The notes: a model not told the origin generated them from the sequence alone. Positions 29,383-38,392 are shown, counted from the first letter of the stretch. The stretch: DNA of 64,000 bases from Corynebacterium frankenforstense (GCF_030211955.1 NZ_JASODI010000001.1:124001-188000), one strand, 5' to 3'. A program made the numbers and translations.

Positions 29383-30789
29383 CTAGGCGCGCGTGGCGTC
29401 GGTGGCCCGTCCGCGGGTGGTCAGCGAGAGCGCCGCGAGGAAGATGAAGACGGCGCCGACGGAGAAGATCTGCGAGCGCGAGCCGGCGTCGAAGAGCATG
29501 AGCACCACCAGGCCCAGCACGGCGGCCACGACGGCCCAGGCCAGCCAGGGGTAGCCCCACATGCGCACCGTGGAGATCTCCCCGGAGCGCTCCAGCTGCG
29601 GGTGCAGCCTCAGGTAGCTGGCGGCGATGAGCAGCCAGACGACGATCATCACGCCGCCGACGGCGTTGAGCAGGAAGTCCAGCAGGCCGGTCGGGTTCCA
29701 CCACTGCAGGCCCACGGAGACGAAGGCGAAGACCATGGAGAGCACCACGGAGTTGACGGGCACATCCTCGCGGTTGGTCACCGCGAAGATGCGCGGGGCG
29801 TCGCCCTGGCGGGCCAGCGCGTGGCACAGCCGGGAGCTTGCGTAGATCTGCGCGTTGAATGCGGAGAGCAGGCTGAGCACGATGACCAGCTCCATGATGC
29901 CGACCACGCCGGGGATGTCGGCGATCTCGAGGACAATGGTGAACGGGCTCTCGGCGGCGGTCTCCGCGCCCTGGATGTCCGCGTAGGGCAGCAGGAAGGT
30001 GATCACGAGCACCGAGCCGATGTAGAACAGGCCGATGCGCCAGATCACCGAGCGCACCGCGGTGCGGATCGAGTGGGCCGGCTCCTCGGACTCGGCCGCG
30101 GCAATGGTCACGATCTCGATGCCGCCGAAGGCGAACGCCACCGCGAGCAGGCCCGCCGCGACACCCGGCCAGCCGTTGGGCATGAAGCCGTCGCCGAGGA
30201 AGTGCTCGGTGCCCACGAAGGTGTGGCCCGGCAGCAGCCCGAAGATCAGCGTCAGACCGATCAGCAGGAAGCCGACGATGACGGCGATCTTGATGAAGGC
30301 GAACCAGAACTCGAACTCGCCGAACCCGCGCACGCGCGCGAGGTTGACCACGGCGAAGAAGGTCACGCACACCAGCGCCGGGACCCACGGCGGCACCCCG
30401 AACCAGGCGGACATGATGGCGGCCGCGCCGGTCATCTCGGCGCCGAGGACCATGATGAGCATGAACCAGTACAGCCAGCCCATGGTGAACCCGGCCCAGT
30501 GGCCGAAGGCCTGGCGGGCGTAGTCGGAGAACGCGCCCGAGGCGGGACGTGCGGCGGCCATCTCGCCGAGCATCTGCATCACGCACATGACCACCACGCC
30601 GGCGACGGCGTAGGCGAGCAGCACGGCGGGGCCGGCGGCGCGGATGCCCACGCCGGTGCCGAGGAAGAGGCCCGCGCCGATGGCGGAGCCGAGCCCCATC
30701 ATCGTCAGGTGCCGGGTCTTGAGCCCCTGGCCCAGGCCGGTGTGGCGCGGGGCGGCGGTTCCCGCGTTGGCGGGGGAGGTCGAGGTCAT
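29383..30789 (-). CDS. Amino acid permease, paralogue 1 of 3
   Basis: Proton-driven uptake carrier of the amino acid/polyamine superfamily (AAT group: aromatic amino acids, GABA, asparagine, D-Ser/Ala). The 468-residue protein has 12 predicted helices. Helix 1 carries the family motif GSAIGAGLFLGTGVGI. Helices 3 and 4 are followed by RVRGFGEFEFWFAFIK. It is very similar to the next gene, for instance through TFFAVVNLARVRGFGEFEF. It is the last of three same-strand genes. The substrate is not readable from sequence. Confidence 0.88.
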   Translation of the reverse strand: MTSTSPANAGTAAPRHTGLGQGLKTRHLTMMGLGSAIGAGLFLGTGVGIRAAGPAVLLAYAVAGVVVMCVMQMLGEMAAARPASGAFSDYARQAFGHWAGFTMGWLYWFMLIMVLGAEMTGAAAIMSAWFGVPPWVPALVCVTFFAVVNLARVRGFGEFEFWFAFIKIAVIVGFLLIGLTLIFGLLPGHTFVGTEHFLGDGFMPNGWPGVAAGLLAVAFAFGGIEIVTIAAAESEEPAHSIRTAVRSVIWRIGLFYIGSVLVITFLLPYADIQGAETAAESPFTIVLEIADIPGVVGIMELVIVLSLLSAFNAQIYASSRLCHALARQGDAPRIFAVTNREDVPVNSVVLSMVFAFVSVGLQWWNPTGLLDFLLNAVGGVMIVVWLLIAASYLRLHPQLERSGEISTVRMWGYPWLAWAVVAAVLGLVVLMLFDAGSRSQIFSVGAVFIFLAALSLTTRGRATDATRA

Positions 30790-30837
30790 GATGTGCGTCT
30801 CTTTCGCTGCGTGAACAGAAAGTAGATGTGGGTCACT

Positions 30838-32322
30838 TTAATCAGTGCTTGACGACGTCGTGCCGTCGCCCCCGTGCGCGTCCGTCGCCGTGGTCGCGCC
30901 GGCGGGCGCCTGCGCGCCCGCCGTACCCGACGCGACGTCGGCACGCAGCCGGCCGTCGGTGGAGCCGCGCGCCTGGGAGCGTGCGACGACCACGGAGAGC
31001 ACGACGAGCACGGCGAAGACGATCGACACGGAGGTGACCTGGCCGCGCGAGCCGGAGTCGAAGAGCATCAGCAGCACGAAGCCGAGCAGGGCGGCGATCG
31101 CGGCGACGGGCACCCAGGGGTAGCCGGCCATGCGCACCGAGGCGAGGCGCCCGCTGCGCACGAGCACCGGGTGCAGCTTGAGGAAGCTGGCGGCGACCAT
31201 GATCCAGATCAGGATGAGGATGCCGCCGACGGAGTTGAGCAGGAAGTCCAGCAGCCCGGTTGGGTTCCACCACTGCAGGCCGACGGAGAGGAAGGCGAAG
31301 ACCATCGAGAGCACCACCGCGTTGATCGGCACGTTGTGTCGGTTGACCCGGCCGAGGAGCGCCGGGGCGTCGTGCTGGGTGGCCAGCGAGAAGACCATCC
31401 GCGAGCTGGCGTAGATCTGCGCGTTGAAGGCGGAGAGCAGGCTGAGCACGATGACGACCTCCATGAAGCCGACCACGGCCGGGATGTCGGCCATGCCCAG
31501 CACCATGGTGAAGGGGCTCTCGGCGGCGGTCTCGGCGCCCTGGATCTCGGAGAAGGGCAAAAGGAAGGTGATCACGAGCACCGAGCCGATGTAGAACAGG
31601 CCGATGCGCCAGATCACCGAGCGGGTGGCCCGCCGGATGGAGGTCTCGGGGTCCTCCGACTCCGCGGCCGCGATGGTCACGATCTCGATGCCGCCGAAGG
31701 CGAAGGCCACCGCGAGCAGCCCCGCGGCCACGCCGGGCCAGCCGTTGGGCATGAAGCCGTCGCCGAGGAAGTGCGAGGTGCCCACGAACGAGTGGCCGGG
31801 CAGCAGCCCGAAGATCAGGGCGACGCCGATGACCAGGAAGCCGATGATGACGGCGACCTTGATGAAGGAGAACCAGAACTCGAACTCGCCGAAGCCGCGC
31901 ACGCGCGCCAGGTTGACCACGGCGAAGAAGGTGACGCAGACCAGGGCGGGCACCCACTGGGGCACCCCGAACCAGGCGGCCATGATCGCCGAGGCGCCGG
32001 TCATCTCCGCGCCGAGGACGAGCACCATGTTGATCCAGAACAGCCAGCCGATGGAGAAGCCGGCCCAGTGGCCGAAGGCGAAGCGCGCGTAGCTGGCGAA
32101 GGACCCGGGCGCGGGCTTGGCGGCGGCCATCTCGCCGAGCATCTGCATCACGCACATGACCACCACACCGGCGGCGATGTAGGCGAGGATGACGGCGGGC
32201 CCGGCGGCGCGGATGCCCACGCCGGTGCCGAGGAAGAGGCCGGCGCCGATGGCGGAGCCGAGTCCCATCATGGTCAGGTGCCGCGTCTTGAGCCCCTGGC
32301 TCAGCGGTGCGTTCTGGGTCAT
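30838..32322 (-). CDS. Amino acid permease, paralogue 2 of 3
   Basis: The 494-residue carrier of the same AAT group is nearly collinear with paralogue 1 and shares long identical blocks (GSAIGAGLFLGTGVGI; GEFEFWFSFIKVAVI). Its main difference is a hydrophilic C-terminal tail of about 40 residues rich in Ala, Thr and Ser. The last codons coincide with a copy of the dispersed repeat (30849-30864). An independent transcript is possible, since a 48 bp gap separates it from paralogue 1. Confidence 0.88.
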   Translation of the reverse strand: MTQNAPLSQGLKTRHLTMMGLGSAIGAGLFLGTGVGIRAAGPAVILAYIAAGVVVMCVMQMLGEMAAAKPAPGSFASYARFAFGHWAGFSIGWLFWINMVLVLGAEMTGASAIMAAWFGVPQWVPALVCVTFFAVVNLARVRGFGEFEFWFSFIKVAVIIGFLVIGVALIFGLLPGHSFVGTSHFLGDGFMPNGWPGVAAGLLAVAFAFGGIEIVTIAAAESEDPETSIRRATRSVIWRIGLFYIGSVLVITFLLPFSEIQGAETAAESPFTMVLGMADIPAVVGFMEVVIVLSLLSAFNAQIYASSRMVFSLATQHDAPALLGRVNRHNVPINAVVLSMVFAFLSVGLQWWNPTGLLDFLLNSVGGILILIWIMVAASFLKLHPVLVRSGRLASVRMAGYPWVPVAAIAALLGFVLLMLFDSGSRGQVTSVSIVFAVLVVLSVVVARSQARGSTDGRLRADVASGTAGAQAPAGATTATDAHGGDGTTSSSTD

Positions 32323-32376
32323 CGAAGATCCGATCCAACTATGTCGAGGCCGGGTTCACCGGCTGTTTCAGGTGGT

Positions 32377-32446
32377 GCTTGCCGACGCCGCGCTGCGCGG
32401 CGCCGGGTGGGTGGCGCCGACGTCGCGGGGCGCGACGTCGGCAATT
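32377..32446. repeat. Inverted pair of the dispersed repeat between permease genes
   Basis: Left arm 32377-32393 (GCTTGCCGACGCCGCGC) and right arm 32430-32446 (GCGCGACGTCGGCAATT) are inverted copies of the same core, enclosing a GC-rich 36 bp segment. The pair ends 10 bp before the stop codon of paralogue 3. Confidence 0.65.
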
Positions 32447-32456
32447 GAAGGGCAGG

Positions 32457-33860
32457 TTAGCGCACGTAGCCGTCCTCGGGGGCACGCCGCCCGCGGATGA
32501 GGGTGGTCAGCCCGGCGGCGGCGAGGACCACGGCGCACACGACGCACACCGCGATGACCTGGCCGCGGGCCTGCTCGTCGGCGAGCATGAGGCCGACGAT
32601 GGCGATCACGGCGGCCAGCGTCAGCCACGCCAGCCACGGGTAGCCCCACATGCGCACCCGGGTGATCTCGCCGCGGGCCTCCAGGCGCGGGTGCAGGCGC
32701 AGGTAGGAGGCGATGACGGTCAGCCAGATGACGACCAGGCAGCCGCCGATGGCGCTGAGCAGGAAGTCCAGCAGTCCCGGCGGGTTCCACCACTGCAGGC
32801 CCACGGAGAGCAGGCCGAAGAAGACGGAGAGCAGCACCGCGGGCACCGGAACCTTGTTCTCGGAGACGCGGGCGAAGATGCGCGGGGCGTCGCGGCGGGT
32901 GGCCAGCGAGTAGCACAGGCGCGAGGAGCCGTAGAGCTGGGCGTTGAACGCCGAGAGCAGCGCGATGACGATGACCAGCTCCATGATGCCGACGATGCCC
33001 GGGATGTTGGCCATCTCGAGGACCATGGTGAACGGGCTCTCGGCGGCGGTCTCCGCGCCCTGGATCTGGTCGAAGGGCAGCAGGAAGGCGATGACGAGGA
33101 CCGAGCCGATGTAGAAGATGCCGATGCGCCAGATGATCGAGTTGACGGCGGTCTGCACGGAGCGCTCCGGGTCCTCGGACTCGGCGGCGGCGATGGTGAC
33201 CAGCTCGATGCCGCCGAAGGCGAAGGCCACGGCCAGGAGGCCGGCGGCGACGCCGGAGACACCGTTGGGCATCAGGCCCTCGGCGGCGAGGTTCCCGGTG
33301 CCCACGAAGGAGTGGCCGGGCAGCCAGCCGAAGATCAGCGCGACGCCGATGACCAGGAAGGCGATGATGACGGCGACCTTGATGAAGGCGAACCAGAACT
33401 CGAACTCGCCGAAGCCGCGCACGGCCGTCAGGTTGACCACCGCGAGCACGGCCACGCTGACGGCGGCCGGGATCCAGGGGGCGACGTCGAACCAGGCGGC
33501 CATGATGGCGGCCGCGCCGGTCATCTCGGCGCCCATGATCATCACCATCATGAACCAGTACAGCCAGCCGACCGAGAAGCCCGCCCACGGGCCGTAGGCC
33601 TGCTCGGCGTAGGAGGAGAAGGAGCCGGCCGACGGGCGGGCGGCGACCATCTCGCCGAGCATGCGCATGATCAACACGGTGATCACACCGGTGATCAGGT
33701 AGGCCAGCACGACGGCCGGCCCGGCGGCGCGGATGCCCACCCCGGTGCCGAGGAAGAGCCCGGCGCCGATGGCGGAGCCGAGCCCCATCATGGTCAGGTG
33801 GCGGGTGCGCAGTCCGCGGCTGAGCACCGCGGAGCCTTCCCGGGTTGCTGATTGCGACAT
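32457..33860 (-). CDS. Amino acid permease, paralogue 3 of 3
   Basis: The 467-residue AAT-group carrier with 12 helices is clearly related to the two neighbours but more diverged (WIPAAVSVAVLAVVNLTAVRG where the others read WVPALVCVTFFAVVNLARVRG). It keeps the GSAIGAGLFLGTGVGI helix 1 motif. TACGAT on this strand ends 7 nt before the ATG at 33860, so it is likely leaderless. It may differ in substrate from the first two. Confidence 0.88.
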   Translation of the reverse strand: MSQSATREGSAVLSRGLRTRHLTMMGLGSAIGAGLFLGTGVGIRAAGPAVVLAYLITGVITVLIMRMLGEMVAARPSAGSFSSYAEQAYGPWAGFSVGWLYWFMMVMIMGAEMTGAAAIMAAWFDVAPWIPAAVSVAVLAVVNLTAVRGFGEFEFWFAFIKVAVIIAFLVIGVALIFGWLPGHSFVGTGNLAAEGLMPNGVSGVAAGLLAVAFAFGGIELVTIAAAESEDPERSVQTAVNSIIWRIGIFYIGSVLVIAFLLPFDQIQGAETAAESPFTMVLEMANIPGIVGIMELVIVIALLSAFNAQLYGSSRLCYSLATRRDAPRIFARVSENKVPVPAVLLSVFFGLLSVGLQWWNPPGLLDFLLSAIGGCLVVIWLTVIASYLRLHPRLEARGEITRVRMWGYPWLAWLTLAAVIAIVGLMLADEQARGQVIAVCVVCAVVLAAAGLTTLIRGRRAPEDGYVR

Positions 33861-33937
33861 GCGTTACATCGTATTCCCACGGGGTGCACACCGGGGGCAC
33901 AGGGCACGGGTGTAGCGCGCGGGTAGCCTCTGGGGGC

Positions 33938-35053
33938 ATGAACGCGCACGCAGAACTCGCCGCAGCCCTGGACGACCCGGTCAAGCTGACCGGCCTCCTC
34001 ATCGACATCGAGAGCCCCTCCCACCACGAGGGCGCGATCGCCGACGCCGTCGAGGCGGTGCTCCGCGGCCTCGACGGGGTCAGCGTCGAGCGTACCGGCG
34101 ACGGCGGCAACACCCTGGTCGCCCGCACCGACCGGGGGCTGGGACAGCGGGTGGTGCTCGCCGGGCACCTGGACACCGTGCCGCTGGCGGACAACACCCC
34201 GCACCGGCTGGCCGACGGCGTGCTGCACGGCTGCGGGGCGGTGGACATGAAGTCCGGCCTGGCCGTCTACCTCTCCGCCTTCGCGCGCCTGGCCGGCCAC
34301 CCCGACCTGGCCCGCGACATGACCTTCATCGCCTACGAGGGCGAGGAGGTCGCCGTCGAGTACAACGGCCTGGGCCACGTCGAGCGCGACCACCCCGAGT
34401 GGCTGGCCGGCGACGTCGCCCTGCTGGGCGAGCCGACCGGCGGGATGATCGAGGCCGGCTGCCAGGGCTCCATCCGCGTCATCTGCACCGCCCGCGGCAC
34501 CCGCGCGCACTCCGCGCGCGCCTGGCTCGGCGACAACGCCGTGCACCGGCTCGTGCCCCTGCTCGAGCGGGTCGCCGCGTACACCCTGCGCGACCGGGTC
34601 GACGTCGACGGCTGCATCTACCGCGAGGGCCTCAACGTCGTGCGGCTCGAGGCCGGGGTGGCCAACAACACCATCCCGGACGAGGCCGTGTGCGCCGTGA
34701 ACTTCCGCTTCGCGCCCGACCGCACCGCCGAGGAGGCCATGGCGCACCTGCGCGAGGTCCTCGGCGAGCACGAGGGTGTGGAGATCACCGTCGACGACGT
34801 CGCCCCGCCGGCCGCCCCGGGCCTGAACGCCCCGGCGGCGGACGAACTGGTGGCCGCCATGGGCGGGCGCGTGCGCGCCAAGTACGGCTGGACCGACGTC
34901 GCCCGCTTCGCCGAGCTCGGCGTCCCCGCCGTCAACCTCGGCTGCGGCGACCCCGGTCAGGCACACAAGCCCGAGGAACACTGCCCGGTCGAGCACATCA
35001 CACAGCTCGCGGCCGCCCTCGACGGCTACCTGCTCGGCGGACAGCGCGCCTGA
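33938..35053 (+). CDS. dapE: Succinyl-diaminopimelate desuccinylase
   Basis: Dinuclear zinc M20 hydrolase that releases succinate from N-succinyl-LL-DAP, giving LL-DAP for peptidoglycan and lysine. The 371-residue product has the metal-ligand motifs GHLDTVPL and GAVDMKSG, the catalytic Glu-Glu in AYEGEEVA, and the dimerisation lid domain in the middle. TAGCCT at 33924-33929 ends 8 nt before ATG 33938 and no ribosome-binding site is seen, so the mRNA is probably leaderless. The longer open frame starting at 33845 crosses this promoter and is rejected. Confidence 0.94.
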   Translation: MNAHAELAAALDDPVKLTGLLIDIESPSHHEGAIADAVEAVLRGLDGVSVERTGDGGNTLVARTDRGLGQRVVLAGHLDTVPLADNTPHRLADGVLHGCGAVDMKSGLAVYLSAFARLAGHPDLARDMTFIAYEGEEVAVEYNGLGHVERDHPEWLAGDVALLGEPTGGMIEAGCQGSIRVICTARGTRAHSARAWLGDNAVHRLVPLLERVAAYTLRDRVDVDGCIYREGLNVVRLEAGVANNTIPDEAVCAVNFRFAPDRTAEEAMAHLREVLGEHEGVEITVDDVAPPAAPGLNAPAADELVAAMGGRVRAKYGWTDVARFAELGVPAVNLGCGDPGQAHKPEEHCPVEHITQLAAALDGYLLGGQRA

Positions 35054-35070
35054 GCGGTATTTTCGAGCAC

Positions 35071-35982
35071 ATGACACCGAACATCACCCCGAGCGAGGAG
35101 AAGCGGCGGATGCTGCGTGGGCCCGTGCTCATGCGGTTCGAGGCCGACCAGCCGTCCACCTACGACCAGCGGCTGCTGGAGATGACGGCGGACCACGACT
35201 GGATCCACGCCGACCCGTGGCGCGTGCTGCGCATCCAGAGCGAATTCGTCTCCGGGTTCGACGCGCTGTCCTCTCTGCCGCCCGCGGTGACCGTCTTCGG
35301 CTCCGCGCGCGTGCCCGAGGGCGACCCGCTCTACGACCTGGGCCGCGAGGTCGGCGAGAAGCTGGCCGAGGCCGGCTACGCCGTGATCACCGGCGGGGGA
35401 CCGGGCCTGATGGAGGCGCCCAACCGCGGCGCCTTCGAGGCCGACGGGCTCTCCGTGGGTCTCGGCATCGAGCTGCCGCACGAGCAGGTGCTCAACGACT
35501 GGGTCGACCTGGGCCTGAACTTCCGCTACTTCTTCGTGCGCAAGACCATGTTCCTGAAGTACTCGGAGGGCTTCGTCTGCCTGCCCGGCGGGTTCGGCAC
35601 CCTCGACGAGCTCTTCGAGGTGCTGTGCATGGTGCAGACCAAGAAGGTCACCAACTACCCGATCGCCCTCATCGGCACCGACTACTGGGGCCCGCTCGTC
35701 GGCTGGCTGCGCGAGCAGGTGGTCACCCGCGGCATGATCGCCGAGGCGGACCTCGACCTCTTCCTGGTCACCGACTCCGCCGAGGAGGCCGTCGAGCACA
35801 TCCGCAGCGCGCCGACGAGGCGGCGCCACATCGACACCGACGAGGGCCACCTGCAGGCCCGGCAGCGCGGCGCCCGCGCCCGGCGCGGCGCAGACGGCGC
35901 CGGGGACGGCACCCACGGTGCCGGAAGCGGCGACGGCGACGGACGCGGCGTCGGCAATTCCGGTGCGGAAGGGGAGCGCTGA
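35071..35982 (+). CDS. LOG family protein (TIGR00730-type)
   Basis: Lysine-decarboxylase-like Rossmann protein of the LOG family, whose members hydrolyse nucleoside monophosphates (cytokinin-activating phosphoribohydrolase in plants and M. tuberculosis). The 303-residue product has the family signatures ITGGGPGLMEAPNRGA and PGGFGTLDELFEVL with the catalytic Arg and Glu. The final 50 residues are a Gly/Asp/Arg-rich disordered tail whose coding DNA contains a dispersed-repeat copy (35943-35959). It follows dapE by 17 bp and precedes the folP-like gene by 2 bp, so it probably belongs to an operon. The physiological substrate is unknown. Confidence 0.87.
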   Translation: MTPNITPSEEKRRMLRGPVLMRFEADQPSTYDQRLLEMTADHDWIHADPWRVLRIQSEFVSGFDALSSLPPAVTVFGSARVPEGDPLYDLGREVGEKLAEAGYAVITGGGPGLMEAPNRGAFEADGLSVGLGIELPHEQVLNDWVDLGLNFRYFFVRKTMFLKYSEGFVCLPGGFGTLDELFEVLCMVQTKKVTNYPIALIGTDYWGPLVGWLREQVVTRGMIAEADLDLFLVTDSAEEAVEHIRSAPTRRRHIDTDEGHLQARQRGARARRGADGAGDGTHGAGSGDGDGRGVGNSGAEGER

Positions 35983-35984
35983 CC

Positions 35985-36893
35985 TTGGCCGCAGCTCAGG
36001 ACAGGGCCGCGGTCGAGGGCGACGAACGCCAGCGCGCCATCCGGCGTGCGGGCGCCGGCGCGCCGGGCCTGGCGAAGGTGATGGGCATCGTCAACCGCAC
36101 GCCCGACTCCTTCTACGACAAGGGCGCGACCTTCACCGACACGCTCGCGCTCGCGCGCGCCGACGAGGTCGTCGCCCAGGGCGCGGCGATCGTGGACATC
36201 GGCGGGGTCAAGGCCGGCCCCGGCGACGTGGTCGACGCCGCCGAGGAGATCGACCGCGTGGTGCCCGTCATCGCCGCGGTCCACGAGCGCCACCCCGAGG
36301 TGACCGTCTCCGTGGACACCTGGCGCGCCGAGGTCGCCGAGCGGGCCATCGCCGCCGGTGCCGGGCTGGTCAACGACACCTGGGCGGGCGTCGACCCCGA
36401 GCTCGTCGAGGTCGCCGGCCACCACGGCGTGGGCTACGTCTGCTCGCACACCGGGGGTGCGGTGCCGCGCACCCGCCCGCACCGCGTGCACTACGACGAC
36501 GTGGTCGCCGACGTGATCGCCGAGACCACCCGGCTGGCCGAGCGCGCCGTCGACTGCGGCGTGCCCGAGGACAAGGTGCTGCTCGACCCCACGCACGACT
36601 TCGGCAAGAACACCTTCCACGGTCTCGAGCTGCTGCGCCGCATCGACGAGGTCGTGGCCACCGGCTGGCCGGTGCTCATGGCGCTGTCCAACAAGGACTT
36701 CATCGGTGAGACCTGTGCGCGCCCCGTCGGCGGGCGGGTGGCCGGCACCCTGGCCGCCACCGCCTGGGCCGCCGCGCACGGGGTGGCCGCCTTCCGCGTC
36801 CACGAGGTCGGCGAGACCGTCGACGTGATCCGCATGACCGCGGCGATCGCCGGGACCGCCGGGCCCCTGGACACGATCCGGGGCCTGGCGTGA
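35985..36893 (+). CDS. folP2: FolP2-type dihydropteroate synthase homologue
   Basis: TIM-barrel protein related to dihydropteroate synthase. The TTG start at 35985 has GGGGAG 8 nt upstream and lies 2 nt after the LOG stop, giving about 302 residues; a start at ATG 36079 is too short for the fold. Loop 1 MGIVNRTPDSFYD is recognisable. Loop 2, normally GGESTRPG, reads GGVKAGPG, and the usual S-R-K motif reads SNK. These changes hit pABA and pterin-phosphate contacts. M. tuberculosis FolP2 at the same locus was reported to lack DHPS activity, so folate synthesis is unlikely. Its stop overlaps the gpgS start. Confidence 0.85.
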   Translation: MAAAQDRAAVEGDERQRAIRRAGAGAPGLAKVMGIVNRTPDSFYDKGATFTDTLALARADEVVAQGAAIVDIGGVKAGPGDVVDAAEEIDRVVPVIAAVHERHPEVTVSVDTWRAEVAERAIAAGAGLVNDTWAGVDPELVEVAGHHGVGYVCSHTGGAVPRTRPHRVHYDDVVADVIAETTRLAERAVDCGVPEDKVLLDPTHDFGKNTFHGLELLRRIDEVVATGWPVLMALSNKDFIGETCARPVGGRVAGTLAATAWAAAHGVAAFRVHEVGETVDVIRMTAAIAGTAGPLDTIRGLA

Positions 36894-37639
36894 GCGCTGT
36901 CGCGCGCGCCAGTGTGGTCATCCCGGCGCTCAACGAGGAGGCGACCGTCGCGGACGTGGTCGCCGCCGTGCGCGTCGACGCCCCGCTGGAGGTCATCGTC
37001 GTCGACGCTGACTCCACCGACCGCACCGCCGAGCGCGCCACGGCCGCCGGCGCCCGCGTGCTCAACTGGCGCGAGGTCCTGCCGGGGGTCGAGCCGCGCC
37101 CCGGCAAGGGCGAGTCGCTGTGGCGCGGGGTCGCCGCCGCGGGAGGTGAGTTCGTCGTCTTCGTCGACGCCGACCTGCACACCGCGCGCCCCGGCATGGT
37201 CGCCGAGCTCGTCGCGCCGTTCGCGGATGACAGTGTGCAGCTGGTCAAGGCCGACTACGTGCGCGACTACCGGGGACGCCCCGGCGACGGCGGGCGCGTG
37301 ACCGAGCTGACGGCGCGCCCGTTGCTGCGGCTGCTGCTGCCCGAGCTTGCCGACGTCGCGCAGCCCCTGGGCGGCGAGTACGCCCTGCGCCGCGCGGCGG
37401 CGCTGGAACTGCCCTTCGTCGAGGGCTACGGCGTGGAGTCCGGGCTGCTCATCGACGTCGCGCGCAGGTGGGGACGCGGCGCGATCGCCGAGGTCGACCT
37501 GGGCCGCCGCGCCCACCGCAACCGGCCGCTGGCCCAGCTGGGGCCGATGGCGGAGACCGTGGCCGCCACGATCCTCGCCCGCGCCGGCGTGGACGGAGTC
37601 GCGGTGCCCGAGCGCCCCGCGCTGTCCACTATCCTCTGA
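36890..37639 (+). CDS. gpgS: Glucosyl-3-phosphoglycerate synthase
   Basis: GT81 retaining glycosyltransferase that moves glucose from a nucleotide donor to 3-phosphoglycerate, the first step toward glucosylglycerate and methylglucose lipopolysaccharide. The 249-residue product has a GT-A fold: VVIPALNEEATV at the start, metal motif FVDADLH, and the acceptor region QPLGGEYALRR and AHRNRPL shared with mycobacterial GpgS. It is somewhat shorter than the mycobacterial enzyme. The GTG start overlaps the folP2 stop (GTGA), so the two are translationally coupled. Confidence 0.9.
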   Translation: MSAVARASVVIPALNEEATVADVVAAVRVDAPLEVIVVDADSTDRTAERATAAGARVLNWREVLPGVEPRPGKGESLWRGVAAAGGEFVVFVDADLHTARPGMVAELVAPFADDSVQLVKADYVRDYRGRPGDGGRVTELTARPLLRLLLPELADVAQPLGGEYALRRAAALELPFVEGYGVESGLLIDVARRWGRGAIAEVDLGRRAHRNRPLAQLGPMAETVAATILARAGVDGVAVPERPALSTIL

Positions 37640-37642
37640 GCC

Positions 37643-38077
37643 ATGCTCTCCTGGATCTTCCTCATCGTCGTCCTGGTCCTGCTGGTGATCGTGGGCACCT
37701 GGACCGCCGGCCGGCTGCTCGGCCGCGGCGAGCCCGAGCCCGCCGCCGACCCCGAGGAGGTCGCCGCCGCCAACGAGCGCGCCGTGGCCGCCGGAGACCT
37801 GGACGCGGTGCGCTTCGAGCTCGTGCCGCGCGGCTACCGGCCCGAGCAGGTCGAGGCGGTGCTCGACCAGCTCGCCGGGCGCGGCGCCGGCCGCGGCGAG
37901 ACGCGTCCGGGCGATGAGGCACGTCCGCGCGATGAGGTGCGCCCGGGGGACCGGGTGTGCCCGGGGGAGGCGGAGGTGCGCGCCGACGACCGCGCGACTC
38001 TTTCCGGCGACCGGGCGGTCGGTTCGCGACCGCGCGGCCGGGCGCAGGCGGACGACGGCATTTCGGACTCGAAGTAG
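37643..38077 (+). CDS. Single-span membrane protein with a DivIVA-like domain
   Basis: The 144-residue protein has an N-terminal transmembrane helix (WIFLIVVLVLLVIVGTWTAG), a short cytoplasmic domain with the DivIVA/Wag31 motif FELVPRGYRPEQVEAVLDQL at about residues 55-75, and a charged Arg/Asp/Gly repeat tail. The tail repeat (RPGDEARPRDEVRPGDR) is encoded by 18 bp tandem units around 37905-37975. TATCCT (37630-37635), inside the end of gpgS, ends 7 nt before the ATG, so it can be expressed as a leaderless mRNA. It may tether to curved or polar membrane; its role is unproven. Confidence 0.7.
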   Translation: MLSWIFLIVVLVLLVIVGTWTAGRLLGRGEPEPAADPEEVAAANERAVAAGDLDAVRFELVPRGYRPEQVEAVLDQLAGRGAGRGETRPGDEARPRDEVRPGDRVCPGEAEVRADDRATLSGDRAVGSRPRGRAQADDGISDSK

Positions 38078-38203
38078 CAGCTCAGCGCCCTTTCGGGCGC
38101 GGTGGTCCCGGAGCGGTGAGCGGGCTCACTCCGGTCGTGCGACGGAAAAATCGACTATCATAGCGAAAGTAACCGTCGTGTGCACGAAAAGGAGCCTTGA
38201 AAC

Positions 38204-38371
38204 ATGGCAGCGATGAAGCCCCGTACCGGAAGCGGACCCATGGAGGCCGTGGAGGAGAATCGCAAGATCGTCATGCGCATCCCCTCGGACGGCGGTGGGC
38301 GCCTCGTCATCGAGCTGAACAAGGAGGAGGCCGCCGAGCTCGGTGGCCTGCTGACCGAGGCCGCAGAGTAG
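38204..38371 (+). CDS. DUF3117 small protein
   Basis: The 55-residue actinobacterial protein is highly conserved in family look: MAAMKPRTGSGPMEAVEEN, then RIPSDGGGRLVIELNKEE. It matches DUF3117, found at the same place (Rv1211) in M. tuberculosis. The function is unknown. It has a strong AAAGGAG ribosome-binding site 9 nt before the ATG and a plausible TATCAT -10 box at 38155-38160. A hairpin follows at 38393-38412, so it is an isolated small gene that is probably well expressed. Confidence 0.93.
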   Translation: MAAMKPRTGSGPMEAVEENRKIVMRIPSDGGGRLVIELNKEEAAELGGLLTEAAE

Positions 38372-38392
38372 CCTCCAAGCCACTCGAGCCAC

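Noticed and set aside
37347..37361. TTGCCGACGTCGCGC inside gpgS resembling the dispersed repeat
   Set aside because: It lies in a conserved part of the enzyme and lacks the full AATT end, so it is probably chance; kept out of the count.
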